From NCBI GenBank assembly GCA_018820395.1, contig JAHJOG010000282.1, forward strand, positions 1 through 61,590: 61,590 bases of DNA, written 5' to 3'. The notes beneath the pieces are model-generated. The model made no database searches. It saw only the letters and a list, made by a program, of their open reading frames with translations, and was not told the DNA's origin. Made by a program: the position numbers and the translations under genes. The stretch's first letter is position 1. Each line of letters begins with the position of its first letter. Shown in pieces: positions 1 to 8,323 of this stretch. Origin of the DNA: Gammaproteobacteria bacterium. GTDB taxonomy: Bacteria; Pseudomonadota; Gammaproteobacteria; Burkholderiales; Burkholderiaceae_C.

Positions 1-1
1 C

Positions 2-319
2 CATTGCTTCACCGAAACCGCCGAGGTGGCGCGCGCCGCGCTGGATCTGGGCTTTCACATCTCCTTTTCGGGCATCCTGACTTTCAAGAAAGCGCAGGAT
101 CTGCGGGACGTGGCAGCCTTCGTGCCGCTCGACCGGATGCTGATCGAAACCGACAGCCCCTACCTCGCCCCCGTGCCTTACCGCGGAAAGACCAACAACC
201 CGTCGTACGTTCCCTTCGTCGCCAAACAGATCGCAGAACTTCGTGGGCTTGCGGTCGAGACGGTGGCGCAAGCGACCAGCGACAACTTCAGCGCGCTTTT
301 TCTTGGCGCCAAGACATGA
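2..319 (+). CDS. tatD: TatD family metal-dependent hydrolase, C-terminal part (gene cut by window edge)
   Basis: This is the last 105 codons of a TatD-family hydrolase; its start lies outside the window. TatD proteins are cytoplasmic TIM-barrel metalloenzymes with DNase activity. The C-terminal family signature is visible: a MLIETDSPYLAP block, whose Asp belongs to the metal site, followed by the PYRGKTNNP-type segment and a final helical stretch. Its stop overlaps the ATG of the ankyrin gene (ATGA), so the two are probably translated together. The family call is secure; the exact paralogue cannot be decided from a fragment. Confidence 0.9.
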   Translation, partial: HCFTETAEVARAALDLGFHISFSGILTFKKAQDLRDVAAFVPLDRMLIETDSPYLAPVPYRGKTNNPSYVPFVAKQIAELRGLAVETVAQATSDNFSALFLGAKT

Positions 320-1203
320 TAAATAGCATTAAATATATTCTCTATCCCATTGTTTTTTCAGCGTTTAATCTTGCTCATGCGGGCTCCTTCGATGACTTCT
401 TCCGCGCCGTTCGGAGCGACAACGCGAGCGGCGTCACCAGCCTCCTGAACCAGGGTTTCGATCCCAACACCCGTGACGAAAAAGGACAGACCGGCTTGAT
501 GCTGGCCTTGCGCGAGCCGTCCCCGCGCGTCATTCAGGTCTTGCTCGCCTCACCCAAGACCAACGTCGAACTGCGCAACGCCAACGACGAAAGCCCGTTG
601 ATGCTCGCCGCGCTCAAGGGCGACAAGGAAACGGTCGACCGCCTGATCGCGCGGGACGCCGACATCAACAAGCCGGGCTGGGCGCCGTTGCACTATGCGG
701 CCACCAACGGCCACGTCACGATCATGAAAGAGCTGCTCGAGAAGCACGCCTTCATCGACGCCGAATCGCCCAACGGCACCACGCCCCTGATGATGGCCGC
801 GATGTACGGCACCACCGACGCCGTGCGCCTGCTGCTGGACGAGGGCGCCGACGTCCAGATGAAGAACCAGCAGAACATGACGGCGGTGGATTTCGCAAAA
901 CGTGCCAACCGGCCGGACGCCATCAAGCTCATCGAGGCGCGCGCAGCAGCCAACGCGGCCAATCGTGCGGCGTCCCGCGCGTCCAGCCCGGCGAGCGGCG
1001 CACCCGCTCCGGCGGGCGGTGCGTCCAGCCCCGCCACCGGCACGAGCGTCCCGGCGCCCGTCACAACCGCTCCTGCGAATGTCGCACCCAGCCCCGCAGG
1101 CGACGCGCCGGCGTCGGCAGGTGGCATGTCCGAGTCGCCCGCTACCGCAAAACCTCGTGCAGCGCCTCCGCCGCTCGGCGTGTCGACGCCAGGAAAGTGG
1201 TAA
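316..1203 (+). CDS. Exported ankyrin-repeat protein with Ala/Pro/Ser-rich tail
   Basis: A 295-residue protein starting at the ATG that overlaps the tatD stop. Residues 1-22 form a signal peptide ending at an AHA-type cleavage site, so the protein is probably periplasmic. Residues about 30-200 hold four to five ankyrin repeats, with GQTGLMLA, ESPLMLAAL, WAPLHYAA, GTTPLMMAA and MTAVDFA consensus cores. Ankyrin repeats bind protein partners. From about residue 210 to the end the protein is low-complexity Ala/Pro/Ser/Gly, probably a disordered tail. Ankyrin proteins placed directly after tatD are common in this bacterial group; the partner is unknown. Confidence 0.88.
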   Translation: MINSIKYILYPIVFSAFNLAHAGSFDDFFRAVRSDNASGVTSLLNQGFDPNTRDEKGQTGLMLALREPSPRVIQVLLASPKTNVELRNANDESPLMLAALKGDKETVDRLIARDADINKPGWAPLHYAATNGHVTIMKELLEKHAFIDAESPNGTTPLMMAAMYGTTDAVRLLLDEGADVQMKNQQNMTAVDFAKRANRPDAIKLIEARAAANAANRAASRASSPASGAPAPAGGASSPATGTSVPAPVTTAPANVAPSPAGDAPASAGGMSESPATAKPRAAPPPLGVSTPGKW

Positions 1204-1302
1204 CACGACGTTAACAGCCGGCGATTTCTCCTAATTGACGACATCACGCGCAGAAAATGTCCGACAAGAGTTGCCTGAGCTGGTGACAACGTCGAAGCCG
1301 CC

Positions 1303-1503
1303 ATGAACCTTGTCAAACCCGTCCTGATGGAAATCCGCCTCCGCCGCTCCGAGCGGTTCATGGACGAGGAACCGGTGGACGACCGGGACCACCTGTGGGT
1401 TCCGGACACGCCTTACCAGCGCGCGCGCCTGACGCATGCGGTCGAACGCGGCACGCGTTTGTTCGGGGAGCGCTCGCATTGGATCGAAGAGCGGCGCGCT
1501 TGA
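1303..1503 (+). CDS. Small conserved-looking hypothetical protein (66 aa)
   Basis: A 66-residue, charge-rich protein with no signal peptide or membrane segment. It contains a DEEPVDDRDHLW acidic patch and ends in a basic EERRA tail. I do not recognise a family. The call rests on normal amino-acid composition for a coding frame in this high-GC DNA and on its place in an otherwise empty gap between the ankyrin gene and the convergent DUF1501 gene. A shadow frame cannot be excluded. Confidence 0.5.
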   Translation: MNLVKPVLMEIRLRRSERFMDEEPVDDRDHLWVPDTPYQRARLTHAVERGTRLFGERSHWIEERRA

Positions 1504-1596
1504 GGGCCTGAATCCCGCAGGGGCCGTGAATCACCCGGCCGCGATATCCGGCCGTCGCCGATTCAAGCGGCGCGCGCGCAGCGGACCCACGCCGAT

Positions 1597-2814
1597 CTAG
1601 GCTCGCAGCAGCCGAACGCCGCGCAGCGGCCCGATCGTCGAGTCCTTTCCAGTCCCCATTCCCGGAAAAAGCCGCCCCGCGCTCCGGCCAGGATCGAGGT
1701 TGAAGCTCTCACAGGCAACCTGCGCCGCCAGCGCGTCGAGCGACGCGGTGGGCCGTAAATCGCGGCCGTCGAGCAGGCTGGACGGGCCGAGGCCCGGCCA
1801 GTCGGCGACGATCTTTCCCCCGTGCACGGCGCCACCCAGCAGCATCGCCAACGAGCCGGTGCCGTGGTCGGTGCCGCCGGTTCCGTTCGCGGCTGCCGTC
1901 CGGCCGAACTCGGTGGCGACCAGGACGACCGTCTCTGACCAGTGTTCGCCGAGCCCTTCCCGCAGCGCTGCGACCAGCGCGTCCAGGTTGCGCAGTTGCG
2001 CTGCGAGGCGTCCGTTCTGCGCACTGTGCGTGTCCCATCCGCCGGTTTCGATCATGCCGATGCGCGGGCCGTCGGGGCGCGCCAGAAAACGCGCAGCCAG
2101 CGCGCCCAATGCCGCGCCGTTCTGCCGAGGCGATCCCGGCCCGCTGCCGTCCATGGCCACGCCGCGCGCTTCCATGGCCGAAGTCCAGAGCGGGTGCAAC
2201 TGCGCATCCGACTCGTAGAGTTGGGCGACGCGCAACAACAGATCGTCGTTGGCCTGAGGCAATTTGGAGGGCGCGTACGAGCCCACCGACTCGCGGCCGC
2301 GCAACGCCACCGGCACGGTGGGCGCAAACGCCATCGCGCTTTCCGAAGGGTCACCAGCCCGGCGCGGCAACAACGTGATCAGGCGATTGAGCCATCCGTC
2401 CTTCTGCTGATAGGGCGACGCGCCGCCCGTTTCCAGCACGTTCTGGCCATCGAAATGCGAGCGATCGCGGTAGGGCGAGGCCACGGCATGGACGAACAGA
2501 GCTTCCCCGGCGCGATACAGGCTCGCGGTTTCCGCCAGGGCAGGGTGCAGGGCGAAGCTGCCGTCGAGGCGCGTCGCGGCGGTGTCTCCGGCGAGTTCAC
2601 GGCGCAGGCCTTCGTAGGCCGGGTCGGCATAGGGCATCAGGGTCGCGAGTCCGTCCGCAGCGCCACGCTGAATGATGAAGACCAGGCGACGTTCGGTGGC
2701 CGCTCGGGCCAGCGCCAGGCGCGGCGCGACGCACACCAGACCGGCCGAAGCCGCGGCCAGCAGGAATCCGCGGCGGTGGGTGTAAAGGTCTATCGACGAG
2801 GAGGCCATGGTCAT
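1597..2814 (-). CDS. DUF1501 family exported protein
   Basis: A 405-residue protein starting at the ATG that overlaps the stop of the upstream DUF1800 gene (ATGA). A twin-arginine signal is visible near residues 13-32 (THRRGFLLAAA followed by a hydrophobic run), so export through Tat is likely. The body has DUF1501 landmarks: a FIIQRGAADGL block near the N terminus, a GGWDTH motif in the middle and an ATEFGRT motif, which resemble the metal-binding parts of the sulfatase/alkaline-phosphatase fold. DUF1501 and DUF1800 genes are very often paired, suggesting a joint and still unclear cell-envelope role. Confidence 0.9.
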   Translation of the reverse strand: MTMASSSIDLYTHRRGFLLAAASAGLVCVAPRLALARAATERRLVFIIQRGAADGLATLMPYADPAYEGLRRELAGDTAATRLDGSFALHPALAETASLYRAGEALFVHAVASPYRDRSHFDGQNVLETGGASPYQQKDGWLNRLITLLPRRAGDPSESAMAFAPTVPVALRGRESVGSYAPSKLPQANDDLLLRVAQLYESDAQLHPLWTSAMEARGVAMDGSGPGSPRQNGAALGALAARFLARPDGPRIGMIETGGWDTHSAQNGRLAAQLRNLDALVAALREGLGEHWSETVVLVATEFGRTAAANGTGGTDHGTGSLAMLLGGAVHGGKIVADWPGLGPSSLLDGRDLRPTASLDALAAQVACESFNLDPGRSAGRLFPGMGTGKDSTIGPLRGVRLLRA

Positions 2815-4256
2815 CTCCGGAGGAAATCGGGGGACACGAGCAACAGGGCCAGTGCGGTGCCGGCGCTTTCGGCGCGCGACACGGCGAGCCGGGTGCGTTC
2901 GCCCAGCGCATCGCCGGGCAGCACGCGGCTTGCCAGCGTGCGCGGATCGGCGGTGGCGCCACCGCGCCCGGCCTGCGCCGCGAGCCGCTGCGCCAGTTCG
3001 ACCCGCCGGACCAGGGCGTCGGGGGCAGCCCAGCTGAGCGCGAAATCCTCGAAGCCGGCGGGCGAACCGGGCCGCCACATCGGCTGGCCGAGCTGATCGA
3101 GCATCTGCGCGGCCTGAGCGCCTCGGAGCTCGGGCGGGCCGAGGGCACGCATCGACGACACGGTCCAGTCCCATGGGGTCTTGAACTTGCCGAAGTTCGT
3201 CGCCCAGCATTCGGGCGAGTCGACGAGCGCCCGGTACACGGTCGGCAGGTCGCCCCGGCTGCGCTCGAAGGCGGCGGCGAGCCGATCGATCAACGCGGGT
3301 GGCGGGTTGTCGGAGACGAAGTGGATCGCGAGCTTGCTGGCGATGTGCCGAGCGGTCGCCGGCGCCACCGCGAGATCGTCGAGGATCGCGCGGGCCTGCT
3401 GCTCGCCGGGCTGGGCATAGACCCGCCCCAGCACGGTCCGCGGGCCGGGCTCGTGCAGAGCGTTGCGATAACGAAATCCGCCTGGCGCTTCGCCCATCGC
3501 ACCGGCCGGCGCAGGAGCCGGCATCCCTTCTTCCTTCGAGCCGGCACCGCGGCCGACGGCTGCCGGCGCTTCGGGGGCAGCGAGCGTCCATCCGGTCAGC
3601 GCGCGGGCGAATTCGGTCACGTCGGCCTGGGTGTAGCCGGTGCGCGCGCCCAAGGTGTGCAGCTCCATGATTTCGCGAGCGAGGTTTTCGTTGAGCCCGC
3701 GCCGTCGCGCCGGGTCGTTGCTGGCGATGCGCTGCGCGGCCGGGCTGTCCGGGCCGATCGATTGCGCCTGGTCGAGATAGACCAGCATGGCCGGGTGCCG
3801 CACGGCAGACCGCAACAACTCGTCGAAGCGGCCGAGGATGAAAGGACGGATCGCTTCGTTCTCGTAGGCGCCGGCCAGGCCGAGGACGGCCGGCTTTTCG
3901 ACCGACACCGCGAAGTGGTTGGACCAGAAGTGCACCAGCCGCTCGACGAAGGGCGTCGGCGTCTTCACCGCACTGTCGAGGCGCGCGTTGGCCGCCGCCA
4001 CGTAGGCGGCGCGCGCGTCGCGCCGGAGCGCCTGGCGCATGGCCTGCTTGTCGGCATCGCTCGCACCGCGCAATTCCCGGCGGCGGTTCTGGTAGTCGGC
4101 GAGCAAATCGTCGGTGCGAGTCCGTCCAGTCGCGGTTGGCGTGGCGCTGAAACGATCGAACTGGGCGAGCAGCCAACGGCGAGGGTCGTCGGGCGGCGGC
4201 TCATCGGGCCGGGCGCCGAGGCCGAATCGGTTGAGGGCAATGGCGGCAGCGGACAT
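2811..4256 (-). CDS. DUF1800 family protein
   Basis: A 481-residue protein, a usual length for DUF1800. The N terminus starts directly with an ALNRFGLGARPDE block, the family's hallmark, without a preceding signal peptide. The middle carries the NENLAREIMELHTLG motif and GYTQADVTEFARALTGW, both typical. It is first in a two-gene unit with the DUF1501 protein, with a 4-bp stop/start overlap. The biochemical role of the family is not established. Confidence 0.92.
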   Translation of the reverse strand: MSAAAIALNRFGLGARPDEPPPDDPRRWLLAQFDRFSATPTATGRTRTDDLLADYQNRRRELRGASDADKQAMRQALRRDARAAYVAAANARLDSAVKTPTPFVERLVHFWSNHFAVSVEKPAVLGLAGAYENEAIRPFILGRFDELLRSAVRHPAMLVYLDQAQSIGPDSPAAQRIASNDPARRRGLNENLAREIMELHTLGARTGYTQADVTEFARALTGWTLAAPEAPAAVGRGAGSKEEGMPAPAPAGAMGEAPGGFRYRNALHEPGPRTVLGRVYAQPGEQQARAILDDLAVAPATARHIASKLAIHFVSDNPPPALIDRLAAAFERSRGDLPTVYRALVDSPECWATNFGKFKTPWDWTVSSMRALGPPELRGAQAAQMLDQLGQPMWRPGSPAGFEDFALSWAAPDALVRRVELAQRLAAQAGRGGATADPRTLASRVLPGDALGERTRLAVSRAESAGTALALLLVSPDFLRR

Positions 4257-4400
4257 GTGTGGGACTCCTGGTCGCAGCGACGCAGGAGGCCGAGTCTGCG
4301 CTCCGATTGTTTCCCGATTGCGAACACCGCGGTTCGATCGCTGAGGGTTTTTACCTAAGGTTTGGATGCAAACTTCATCTCACAGGGCAGCCATCCAGGC

Positions 4401-4450
4401 GCCCTGGGTGAACAGGGCACCGAGCGAGGTGGCCGACCCTTTCCGAAGGG
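4401..4450 (+). promoter_or_regulatory. Possible structured leader upstream of the small repeat protein gene
   Basis: Two short inverted repeats precede the gene at 4509: GCCCTG (4401-4406) with CAGGGC (4413-4418), and CCCTT (4437-4441) with AAGGG (4446-4450) around a TCCG loop. Neither is followed by a T-run. They could fold in a 5' leader; no riboswitch class was recognised. A ribosome-binding AAGGAA lies further down, 8-13 bases before the ATG. Confidence 0.25.
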
Positions 4451-4508
4451 ACGGTGACCCACCCAAGACCGGTTCGAACATCATCCAAAGCATTGAAGGA
4501 ATTGAAAA

Positions 4509-4883
4509 ATGAAGACCTCGAAGATCATCGCCGCCGCCGCTCTCTCCATGCTGGCCGCCGTGGGCGCCCAGGCAGAAAGCTATGAAGGCGTGCATCAGCC
4601 GGTGTCGGCTGCGAGCCGTGCCGAAGTGAACTCGCAAGCAGTCGTCGCCGCACACAGCGCCAACCCCTATGCAGAAGGCTATGCACAAGGTGTCTCGACC
4701 GTCGACAGCAACCTGGCCCGCGCGACCGTTCGTGACCAAGCCGTCGTGGCAGCACGCAACGACAACCCGTATGCAGAAGCAGCCATGGCCGGTGTGACCT
4801 CGGTCTACGGCAGCACCGTGGATCGCGCTGCGGTCCGTGCCCAGGCGCGCGCTGCGGCTCGCGGCGACCAACTGGCGCTGTAA
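4509..4883 (+). CDS. Small exported repeat protein (DUF4148-like)
   Basis: A 124-residue protein with a clean signal peptide (residues 1-22, cleaved after GAQA). The mature part is two and a half copies of a roughly 40-residue repeat: the core QAVVAA...NPYAE...GVSTV appears near residues 44-64 and again near 79-100, then a truncated AVRAQARAAAR copy ends the protein. Proteins like this are common in Comamonadaceae and are given unreliable names in databases. They resemble the DUF4148 group of short periplasmic proteins. The function is unknown. A good AAGGAA ribosome site supports the start. Confidence 0.82.
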   Translation: MKTSKIIAAAALSMLAAVGAQAESYEGVHQPVSAASRAEVNSQAVVAAHSANPYAEGYAQGVSTVDSNLARATVRDQAVVAARNDNPYAEAAMAGVTSVYGSTVDRAAVRAQARAAARGDQLAL

Positions 4884-4937
4884 GCAGGGCAGCACGGGTC
4901 AAGGAAGGCCAGGGCGCCAACCCGATGTCCGAAAGGA

Positions 4938-4965
4938 CAAAAAAAGGCCCGTGCAAGACGGGCCT
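4938..4965 (-). terminator. Intrinsic terminator for the phbB/BON unit (minus strand)
   Basis: Read on the minus strand, AGGCCCGT and ACGGGCCT form an 8-bp perfect stem around a 5-base loop, followed at once by a run of seven T. It lies about 150 bases downstream of the stop of the acetoacetyl-CoA reductase gene. The T-run is on the minus-strand side only, so it does not serve the plus-strand gene that ends at 4883. Confidence 0.7.
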
Positions 4966-5116
4966 GTAAGGGTTGGTCCTTGATGCCTACCCAGGGAGAA
5001 ACCAAGCCCTGAGGATAGGCTTTCCGCCAACGAAAACAAGTTGTTCGAAGGTTTGCGTCCGTTGCCGGATGTGACGAAATCGCCGTTGGCACACACTTAT
5101 TTGCAAGGGAATGGCA

Positions 5117-5842
5117 TCAGCCCATGCCCTTGCCGCCGTCGACCCGCAGCGTGGTCCCCGTGATGAAGCCTGCATCGTCTGCCGCCAGGAAGACGATGCA
5201 GCGCGCCACTTCCGCAGGGCGGCCGAGCCGCCCGACCGGCACGGTGCGCAGGATCTCCGCGAGCGCATCTGGCGCGACGGCTCGGACCATAGCGGTGTCC
5301 GTGTACCCCGGCGACACCACGTTCACGGTCACGTTGCGTGCGGCGCCTTCGAGCGCCAGCGAGCGGCTGAAGCCCAGCAGTCCGGCTTTGGCTGCGGCGT
5401 AGTTGGTCTGGCCGAACTGGCCGGTGAGGCCGTTGACCGAACCCACGTTCACGATGCGCCCGAAGCGTCGCTCGCGCATGCCTTCGATCACTGCCCGGCA
5501 CATGAAGAAGCAGCCGCCGAGATCGACGTCGAGCACCTCGCGCCACTGCTCGGCGCTCATCTTGTGAAGCATGGCGTCGTGCGTGATGCCGGCGTTGTTC
5601 ACCAGCACGTCGATCGGGCCCAGCGCTTCTTCGACCTGCCGGACCCCGTTGCGACAGGTTTCCATGTCCGAAACGTCCCAGGCGAACGCAGGGATGCCGG
5701 TGCGCCGGGCGAAGTCGTCCGCGCCGGCCCGGTCGCTCCGGTAATTGGCCGCGACGCGGTAGCCGGCTGCCTGCAGCGCCTCGCTCGTTGCGGCGCCGAT
5801 GCCGGACGTTCCGCCCGTGACCAGCGCCACGCGTGCCGTCAC
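5117..5842 (-). CDS. phbB: Acetoacetyl-CoA reductase, PhbB-type SDR
   Basis: A 241-residue short-chain dehydrogenase expected to reduce acetoacetyl-CoA to (R)-3-hydroxybutyryl-CoA with NADPH for PHB synthesis. It shows the GGTSGIG cofactor loop at about residues 9-15, NNAGITHD, the catalytic Ser in NVGSVNG and the YxxxK pair in TNYAAAKAG. I place the start at a GTG that overlaps the stop of the upstream BON gene (GTGA), because upstream codons have no SDR character. The FNR-box-driven BON gene precedes it and a PHA synthase gene on the same strand lies just beyond, so low-oxygen control of PHB metabolism is likely. A general 3-oxoacyl reductase is the alternative. Confidence 0.85.
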   Translation of the reverse strand: MTARVALVTGGTSGIGAATSEALQAAGYRVAANYRSDRAGADDFARRTGIPAFAWDVSDMETCRNGVRQVEEALGPIDVLVNNAGITHDAMLHKMSAEQWREVLDVDLGGCFFMCRAVIEGMRERRFGRIVNVGSVNGLTGQFGQTNYAAAKAGLLGFSRSLALEGAARNVTVNVVSPGYTDTAMVRAVAPDALAEILRTVPVGRLGRPAEVARCIVFLAADDAGFITGTTLRVDGGKGMG

Positions 5843-6492
5843 ACCTGCACCCGCAGGTCGTTGATGACGGTGGCGACGCCCGGCGCAGACCAGGCCGCGC
5901 CCTGTGCAGCGGCGCGTTCGGCCCACGAATGCACGGCACCGCTCAGCGTGACGACGCTGCCGTCGACATGCACGTCGATGTTCTTCACCTCACGCTCGAC
6001 GCGGCGGCCCAGCGCCGCCTGGATCTTGTTGCGCACGTCCGATGGTGAAGTGCGCGGCTTGACCGTGACGGCGTTGGTCACGCCGACCACGCCCAGCAGG
6101 TTGCGCATGCCGTCTTCGGCCGCCTTGCGCTGGTATTCCCATTCGACCTGGCCTTCGAGCGTGACCCAGCCGTTTTCCACCATCGGGTGGATCTTGTCGT
6201 CCGGCACCAGCACGTTCCATTCGAGCGCGAGCTCGGCGGTGCGTGCGATGTCGGCATCGGTCCGCTCATGGCTCGAAGCGAGCTTGACCGTCATTTCGAC
6301 GGCCACGGCCTTGACGCCGCCCACGCGCAGCGCGGCGCGCTCCGCAGCATGCTTTTCTGCCAGGCTCGCAGGATGGCCCGTCAGCGTGACCACGCCGTTG
6401 TCGACGATGACGCCGATGCGGCTTGCCTCGACAGCCGGTTCCCACATCAGTTCTGCAGCGACGTCGTTCTTGATCTGTGCATCGGTCTTCAT
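5839..6492 (-). CDS. BON domain protein with three BON modules
   Basis: A 217-residue protein with three BON domains at about residues 3-70, 78-145 and 148-215. The VIVDNGVVTLTGH, MVENGWVTLEGQV and HVDGSVVTLSGAV strands mark each one. BON modules bind phospholipid or envelope components. No signal peptide is evident, so it may stay in the cytoplasm like other multi-BON stress proteins. The start at 6492 is preferred because an AGAGGAA ribosome site lies just upstream. An FNR-like dyad lies 64-77 bases upstream, which would put the RNA start about 29 bases before the ATG. It overlaps phbB by 4 bases. Confidence 0.9.
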   Translation of the reverse strand: MKTDAQIKNDVAAELMWEPAVEASRIGVIVDNGVVTLTGHPASLAEKHAAERAALRVGGVKAVAVEMTVKLASSHERTDADIARTAELALEWNVLVPDDKIHPMVENGWVTLEGQVEWEYQRKAAEDGMRNLLGVVGVTNAVTVKPRTSPSDVRNKIQAALGRRVEREVKNIDVHVDGSVVTLSGAVHSWAERAAAQGAAWSAPGVATVINDLRVQV

Positions 6493-6555
6493 CGGAATTC
6501 CTCTTTCGGTTGGGTTGGCGATGAATGATTCTTCGCCCCGCAATGTCGGCCCGCG

Positions 6556-6569
6556 TTGCGCTGGATCAA
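6556..6569 (-). promoter_or_regulatory. FNR/Anr-like box upstream of the BON-phbB unit
   Basis: TTGCG-CTGG-ATCAA, a dyad with the 4-base spacing of FNR-family sites. If it acts at -41.5, transcription would begin near 6521, 29 bases before the BON start codon. Confidence 0.65.
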
Positions 6570-6588
6570 AGGTGCTCGTATGCGGTCG

Positions 6589-8247
6589 TTACCGTTCGAG
6601 CACATAAGTGCCCGGCGCGTCGCCGAGGGGTGCCAGGCCGCGTGCGGCGTGGCCCATGCGAGGCGGCCGGCGCCGTGGCCCGGAGCGGGCCTTGAGCCAT
6701 GCGTGCAGCGCGGGCCACCACGACCCCTCGATGCGTTTCGATTCGGCGGCAAAGACCTCGGGCGGCACGTACGCCGCGTCGCGTGCGCGACGCGCGATGC
6801 GATAGCCGCGGTGCGGATGGCCGGGCTCGCTGACGATGCCGGCGTTGTGTCCACCGTCGGTCAGCACGAAGGTGAGATCGGCATCGCACAAGAGGTGCAG
6901 CTTGTAGACCGAGCGCCACGGCGCCACATGGTCTGCGGTGGTGCCGACGCAGAAGATGGGGAGATCGATGTCGTCCAGGCACACGGGCCGCCCCTTCACG
7001 AGATAGGTGCCGCGCGCCAGGGCATCGTCGAGAAAGAGCTTGCGCAGGTAGTCGGCATGCATGCGGCGCGGCATGCGCGTGCCATCGGCGTTCCAGGCCA
7101 TGAGATCGGTCATGGGCGTGCGCTCGCCCAGCAGGTAGGTCTGGACCATCGGCTTCCAGATCTGGTCCAGCGAGCGAAGCAACTGGAAGGCGCCGGCCAT
7201 CTGGCGTGCCTCCAGCCCACCCTGCCACCGCATCAGGTCTTCGAGAAAGCTGAGCTGGCTCTCGTCGATGAAGAGCGACAGCTCGCCCGGCTCGGTGAAA
7301 TCGGTCTGCGCGGCCAGCAGCGTGAGGCTCGCCAGCCGGTGGTCGTTGTCGCGCGCCATGGCCGCCGCACCGATCGCGAGCAGGGTGCCGCCGAGGCAAT
7401 AGCCGACGGCATGGACCTTCTGCGCCGGCACGATGGTGTTGATCGCCTTCAGGCTCGCGTCCAGGCCGTGTTCGAGATAGTCCTCCACGCCCAGGTCGGC
7501 GTCGGCAGGCGGCGGGTTCTTCCACGAGATCGCGAACACCGTGTGGCCTTGCGACACCAGATAGCGGATGAACGAGTTGGCGGGCGAAAGGTCGAGCACG
7601 TAGTACTTCATGATCCAGGCGCTCATTACCAGCACCGGCTGGGCCTGCACGGTGGGCGTGGACGGCGCGTACTGGATGAGCTCGACGAGGTGATTGCGCA
7701 TCACCACCTTGCCGGGCGTGAGCGCCACGTCGCGGCCCGGCACGAAGGCTTCCGCGCCCACGGGCGGCTCGTCGCGCAGCTTGCGCTGCAGGTCTTCCTG
7801 CGCGTTCTGCAAGCCCTGCCACAGGCTCTGGCCCCCGGTCGCCAAGGCACGCTCCACCACTTCGGGGTTGGCCCCAGGCAGATTGGCCGGCGAGAACATC
7901 GCGAGCAGCTGCCGCGCCGCGAAGGCGTCGATCGCGGCATGGTGCCGCTCCACGCCCGGCACGCCGTCGACAAGCGCATGCGCGAAATGCTCGAAAGCGC
8001 CGAAGGCCTGCTTGTAGAACGCGTACGGCGGGGCGTCCCACGCCATGTCGTTCAGCCGCGCATCGGTCCTGGGTGGCGCGCGCCAGTCTTCGTTCGACAA
8101 TGCGCGCAGGGCGCGTGCCGGGTTGGCGGCGAGATGGATCGCCCAATCGCTCCAGGCCAGCATGAGCGCCGCCGGCGACAGGCCGCCCGTCCATTGCGCG
8201 ATGAGCGCGTGCAAATCTCGGTCCAGCGCATCGGCCTGGTCTTCCAT
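6589..8247 (-). CDS. phaC: Poly(3-hydroxyalkanoate) synthase
   Basis: A 552-residue PHA synthase that polymerises (R)-3-hydroxyacyl-CoA at granule surfaces. The nucleophile box GYCLGG places the catalytic Cys at about residue 284. The supporting Asp is in TTADHVAPW (about 439) and the His in DGGHNAG (about 467), so the triad is complete. The N-terminal PhaC domain (about 60-230) precedes the alpha/beta-hydrolase fold. Length fits class I. It sits beside the acetoacetyl-CoA reductase but has its own FNR-like box 63-76 bases upstream. No thiolase or phasin gene was recognised nearby, so it is probably an accessory synthase used under low oxygen. Confidence 0.92.
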   Translation of the reverse strand: MEDQADALDRDLHALIAQWTGGLSPAALMLAWSDWAIHLAANPARALRALSNEDWRAPPRTDARLNDMAWDAPPYAFYKQAFGAFEHFAHALVDGVPGVERHHAAIDAFAARQLLAMFSPANLPGANPEVVERALATGGQSLWQGLQNAQEDLQRKLRDEPPVGAEAFVPGRDVALTPGKVVMRNHLVELIQYAPSTPTVQAQPVLVMSAWIMKYYVLDLSPANSFIRYLVSQGHTVFAISWKNPPPADADLGVEDYLEHGLDASLKAINTIVPAQKVHAVGYCLGGTLLAIGAAAMARDNDHRLASLTLLAAQTDFTEPGELSLFIDESQLSFLEDLMRWQGGLEARQMAGAFQLLRSLDQIWKPMVQTYLLGERTPMTDLMAWNADGTRMPRRMHADYLRKLFLDDALARGTYLVKGRPVCLDDIDLPIFCVGTTADHVAPWRSVYKLHLLCDADLTFVLTDGGHNAGIVSEPGHPHRGYRIARRARDAAYVPPEVFAAESKRIEGSWWPALHAWLKARSGPRRRPPRMGHAARGLAPLGDAPGTYVLER

Positions 8248-8309
8248 AAGGTTCCGTTCGTCGCAGTTCTGGGACGAGCCCGAGTCTGACGACGCCGCGC
8301 GCCGGCGGC

Positions 8310-8323
8310 TTGATCCCTGTCAA
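8310..8323 (-). promoter_or_regulatory. FNR/Anr-like box upstream of phaC
   Basis: TTGAT-CCCT-GTCAA. At -41.5 it predicts an RNA start near 8275, 28 bases before the phaC ATG. It also lies at the head of the divergent exporter genes and might serve both directions. Confidence 0.7.

Noticed and set aside
1504..1596. GC-rich inverted repeats (GGCCG/CGGCC) between convergent genes as a terminator
   Set aside because: No T-run follows on either strand and several pairings compete; too weak to call.
5111..6607. 498-codon plus-strand frame opposite phbB and the BON gene
   Set aside because: Both minus-strand genes have clear motifs and overlapping start/stop codons; the plus frame has no recognisable content.
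7434..7450. TTGAT half site inside phaC
   Set aside because: It is within coding DNA, and the second half does not match; single half sites are expected by chance.
6556..8289. 577-codon plus-strand frame opposite phaC
   Set aside because: The minus strand encodes a PHA synthase with an intact catalytic triad; the plus frame is a shadow.
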